The notes beneath the pieces are model-generated. The model searched no databases and was not told the origin of the DNA. It saw nothing but the letters and a program-made list of their open reading frames with translations. Below, piece after piece: positions 62,653 through 64,000 of a stretch of 64,000 bases of DNA. The stretch is from Pontiellaceae bacterium B12219 (GTDB lineage Bacteria; Verrucomicrobiota; Kiritimatiellia; Kiritimatiellales; Pontiellaceae). The DNA lies in NCBI GenBank assembly GCA_029432795.1, contig JARNMJ010000006.1:1-64000 (forward strand), read 5' to 3'. Each line of letters opens with the position of its first letter. The first letter of the stretch is position 1. The position numbers were made by a program, and so were the translations under genes.

Positions 62653-62862
62653 TTAGCGTTGTTTCTGAGCCGGCTGAATGCCGAGTTTGTCCATACGATA
62701 GCGTAGAATGCGGCGGGTGGTGCCGAGGTGCTGTGCCGCGCGGGTCTGGACGCCGTTGCATTTTTCCAGGGCCTGGATGATCAGCCGGCGTTCAAAGTTG
62801 CCGACGGCTTCTTCGAGAATGATCGGGTTTTCCAAGGGTTGGAACTTTTCGGATTGATTCAC
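62653..62862 (-). CDS. Stand-alone Fis-type helix-turn-helix protein
   Basis: 69 residues from a GTG at 62862 that overlaps the kinase stop (GTGA). Residues about 22-60 match the C-terminal Fis/HTH_8 domain of NtrC-type activators (FERRLIIQALEKCNGVQTRA, AQHLGTTRRILRYRMDKLGI), but neither a receiver nor an AAA+ sigma-54 domain is present. It is too short to contact sigma-54 RNA polymerase in the usual way. It may be a free DNA-binding partner of the kinase, or the remnant of a split activator. A dyad copy at 62830 encodes FQPLEN near its start. Confidence 0.8.
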   Translation of the reverse strand: MNQSEKFQPLENPIILEEAVGNFERRLIIQALEKCNGVQTRAAQHLGTTRRILRYRMDKLGIQPAQKQR

Positions 62863-64000
62863 GACTGTTCCTCCAGAGCGGGAAGAACAATGGATACGGA
62901 AGTTCCGCCGGAACTGGTATCGATGTCGATCTGCCCGTTGTGGTCGATGACGGTGCGTTTTGCGATGGGCAATCCGAGGCCGAAGCCCAGCGCTTTGACG
63001 GTGATGAAGGGGGAGTACACTTTGTTTCGCAAAGGTTCTTCAATTCCGCTGCCGTTGTCGGTGACCATGATGTAGATGCTTCCGAGTTCTTTATCCGGGG
63101 AACGCCCTTTGACGGAAATGTTTATCCGTGAACCGGGTTTATTGGCCAGATTTTCGGCGGAGTTTTTGATCAGGTGATAAATGCACTCTTCGAGGGAGGC
63201 GGCATCGCCATTCACAAGCAGGTTGGTGTCGTCGGCGGATAAATGGATTTTAAGGTTTTCGTGTGCGAGCTCATTCTGAATTCGGGTGACGGCAAATTCG
63301 ATCGGTTTGCGAACGTCTATCGGGTGGAGAATGGGTTTCGGCGGATTCGCAAATTCGTTGATTTTGTCGATTATCTGGTTCAGGCGGTCAACTTCGAGGG
63401 TGACCTGCTCGCTGAACTCGGCGCGGAAGTCGGGATCTTCGAACCGTTTCGGCAACAGTTGTGAGAAGGTTTTAATGGCAACGAGCGGGTTGCGTATTTC
63501 GTGGCTCATGCTGGATGCGAGCTCATTCCAGAAGGCAGCACGTTCGACCTGTTCTTCTTTTTCCTGCAGCAGTTTCGCCCCGGTAATATCCCGCAGCATC
63601 ATCATGGCGCCGACGCATTGATTGTTATCGGTGAGGCAGCGGACTTCCGCGGACAGCGTCAGTTTTGTACGGGAATCGGTCCATTCGCGCTCTTTCAGGA
63701 CGGTCTGGCTCTCAACCGTTCTTCTGAAAAGGTCGGCAATGCGGCTTCCAAGCACTTCAACCCGTTCGCCAATAACGGTGGCTTCCTGTGGTTGGAGAAT
63801 TTCGCGGGCGGTGGAGTTGAACCAGCGGACTGTGGCATTTTCATCGCAGGCGATGATGCCGAAGGGAATCGAGTGGAGTACAGTTTCCGCAAGCGCTTTC
63901 TGCAGGGCCGTTTCTTCGTATTGAAATGCTTTTTCGAGGGTGGTGGAGATGTGGTCGGCGAGGCCGGTCAGGTCTTCAAGGTCGGCGACATCGAACGGAA
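62859..64000 (-). CDS. NtrB-like sensor histidine kinase (N-terminus beyond right edge)
   Basis: The frame is open to the right edge (about 380 codons seen). The first residues (DVADLEDLTGLADHISTTLE) look like the end of a GAF domain. A PAS domain follows (LHSIPFGIIACDENATVRWF) with a PAC-like MMMLRDITGAKLLQ. HisKA has the phospho-acceptor in ASSMSHEIRNPLVAIKTFSQ. The ATPase domain has HLIKNSAENLANKPGS, DNGSGIEE and GFGLGLPIAKRTV. It is translationally coupled to the Fis-type gene, which suggests a regulatory pair. No receiver is seen. Confidence 0.9.
   Translation of the reverse strand, partial: PFDVADLEDLTGLADHISTTLEKAFQYEETALQKALAETVLHSIPFGIIACDENATVRWFNSTAREILQPQEATVIGERVEVLGSRIADLFRRTVESQTVLKEREWTDSRTKLTLSAEVRCLTDNNQCVGAMMMLRDITGAKLLQEKEEQVERAAFWNELASSMSHEIRNPLVAIKTFSQLLPKRFEDPDFRAEFSEQVTLEVDRLNQIIDKINEFANPPKPILHPIDVRKPIEFAVTRIQNELAHENLKIHLSADDTNLLVNGDAASLEECIYHLIKNSAENLANKPGSRINISVKGRSPDKELGSIYIMVTDNGSGIEEPLRNKVYSPFITVKALGFGLGLPIAKRTVIDHNGQIDIDTSSGGTSVSIVLPALEEQS

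Larger units (their letters stand above)
9407..62844. repeat. Dispersed 15-bp dyad family TTCCA-RNNNY-TGGAA, 30 perfect copies
   Basis: Each copy spans 15 bp. Starts are 9407, 9650, 9779, 17775, 17797, 20076, 25093, 25144, 25871, 27402, 27892, 28805, 32574, 36671, 39078, 43778, 44858, 45390, 46552, 47058, 51217, 53196, 53799, 53825, 54014, 55178, 59080, 59441, 59578 and 62830. In all 30 the first spacer base is a purine and the last a pyrimidine. These two bases are often not complementary (A...C in six copies), which argues for protein-DNA recognition rather than RNA pairing. 25 copies are inside genes and 5 between genes. One-mismatch relatives are seen at 9034, 18243, 25766, 27552, 30781, 34018, 39512, 42142, 44827, 51189, 56781, 57131, 59174 and 62763. 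Ten fixed positions would occur about 0.06 times by chance in this length. Confidence 0.9.

Noticed and set aside
9407-62844. Reading the 15-bp dyad as an RNA hairpin or terminator
   Set aside because: Most copies are inside genes, the loop would be very short, the inner purine/pyrimidine pair is often not complementary, and no T-run follows.
9407-62844. Reading the FQxLE peptide as a conserved protein motif
   Set aside because: The same DNA is also read in other frames as LPxxG or SNTWK and on both strands, so it is not selected at the protein level.
1-64000. CRISPR arrays, prophage or complete insertion sequences
   Set aside because: No regularly spaced direct repeats, phage structural genes, transposases or integrases were seen on either strand.

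Overview
The window is about 64 kb of ordinary, gene-dense bacterial chromosome. Genes are tightly packed, and many neighbours overlap by ATGA, GTGA or TAATG. The best taxonomic guess is the Verrucomicrobiota/Kiritimatiellota (PVC) area. This is an inference from a histone-H1-like Lys/Ala/Pro protein, an exported protein ending in a 'DDDNDGLPDVWE'-type calcium-binding tail, a PEGA plus sulfatase-modifying-factor-type protein, and a MoxR/Bat aerotolerance-type operon. There is no rRNA, CRISPR array, prophage or complete insertion sequence. One tRNA (Thr, CGT) is present.

Layout. 0-7.5 kb, mostly minus strand: a PAS-rich sensor cut by the left edge, a receiver-like/HPt protein, an ankyrin membrane protein, a LytTR response regulator (plus strand) and three small genes. 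7.7-10.2 kb: a lipoprotein, a Gfo/Idh/MocA oxidoreductase and an AlkC-like DNA glycosylase. 10.4-15.4 kb: three exported proteins of unknown function in a row. 15.5-19.9 kb, minus strand: der, a small membrane protein, an M48 protease with a C-terminal TerB-like segment, and lemA. 20.3-24.5 kb: nusA-infB and the histone-like gene. 24.6-29.7 kb: nrdR, an unknown gene, lnt, prfB, trpC and tRNA-Thr. 30-36.6 kb: small membrane and helical proteins, a SUMF-type protein, a UbiD-type decarboxylase, HPr, a hydrolase and GDPD. 37-43.8 kb: a TCA operon sdhCAB-sucCD-gltA. 43.9-49 kb: small genes, tpx, and a phospholipid set (PlsC, CdsA-like, YnbA-like). 49.1-53.1 kb: hisB, a TauE-type transporter, hisH and a hybrid histidine kinase. 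53.1-62 kb, minus strand: a complete moxR-DUF58-batA-batB-TPR-batD-batE type operon, interrupted by a decayed four-helix-bundle cassette. 62.1-64 kb, minus strand: a universal stress protein, a stand-alone Fis-type DNA-binding protein and a histidine kinase cut by the right edge.

The most striking signal is not a gene. A 15-bp dyad, TTCCA-R-NNN-Y-TGGAA, occurs 30 times without mismatch in the ten fixed arm positions, against about 0.06 expected by chance in 64 kb. It lies mostly inside genes, on a background of further one-mismatch copies. The purine/pyrimidine rule at the inner flanks holds in all 30 copies. The motif imposes peptides such as FQ-x-LE on unrelated proteins. Copies are missing from 1-9.0 kb, 9.8-17.7 kb and 20.1-25.1 kb. 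I read it as the target of an unidentified dimeric DNA-binding protein or a DNA-recognition (uptake, nucleoid or segregation) sequence. I do not recall a published description of it.
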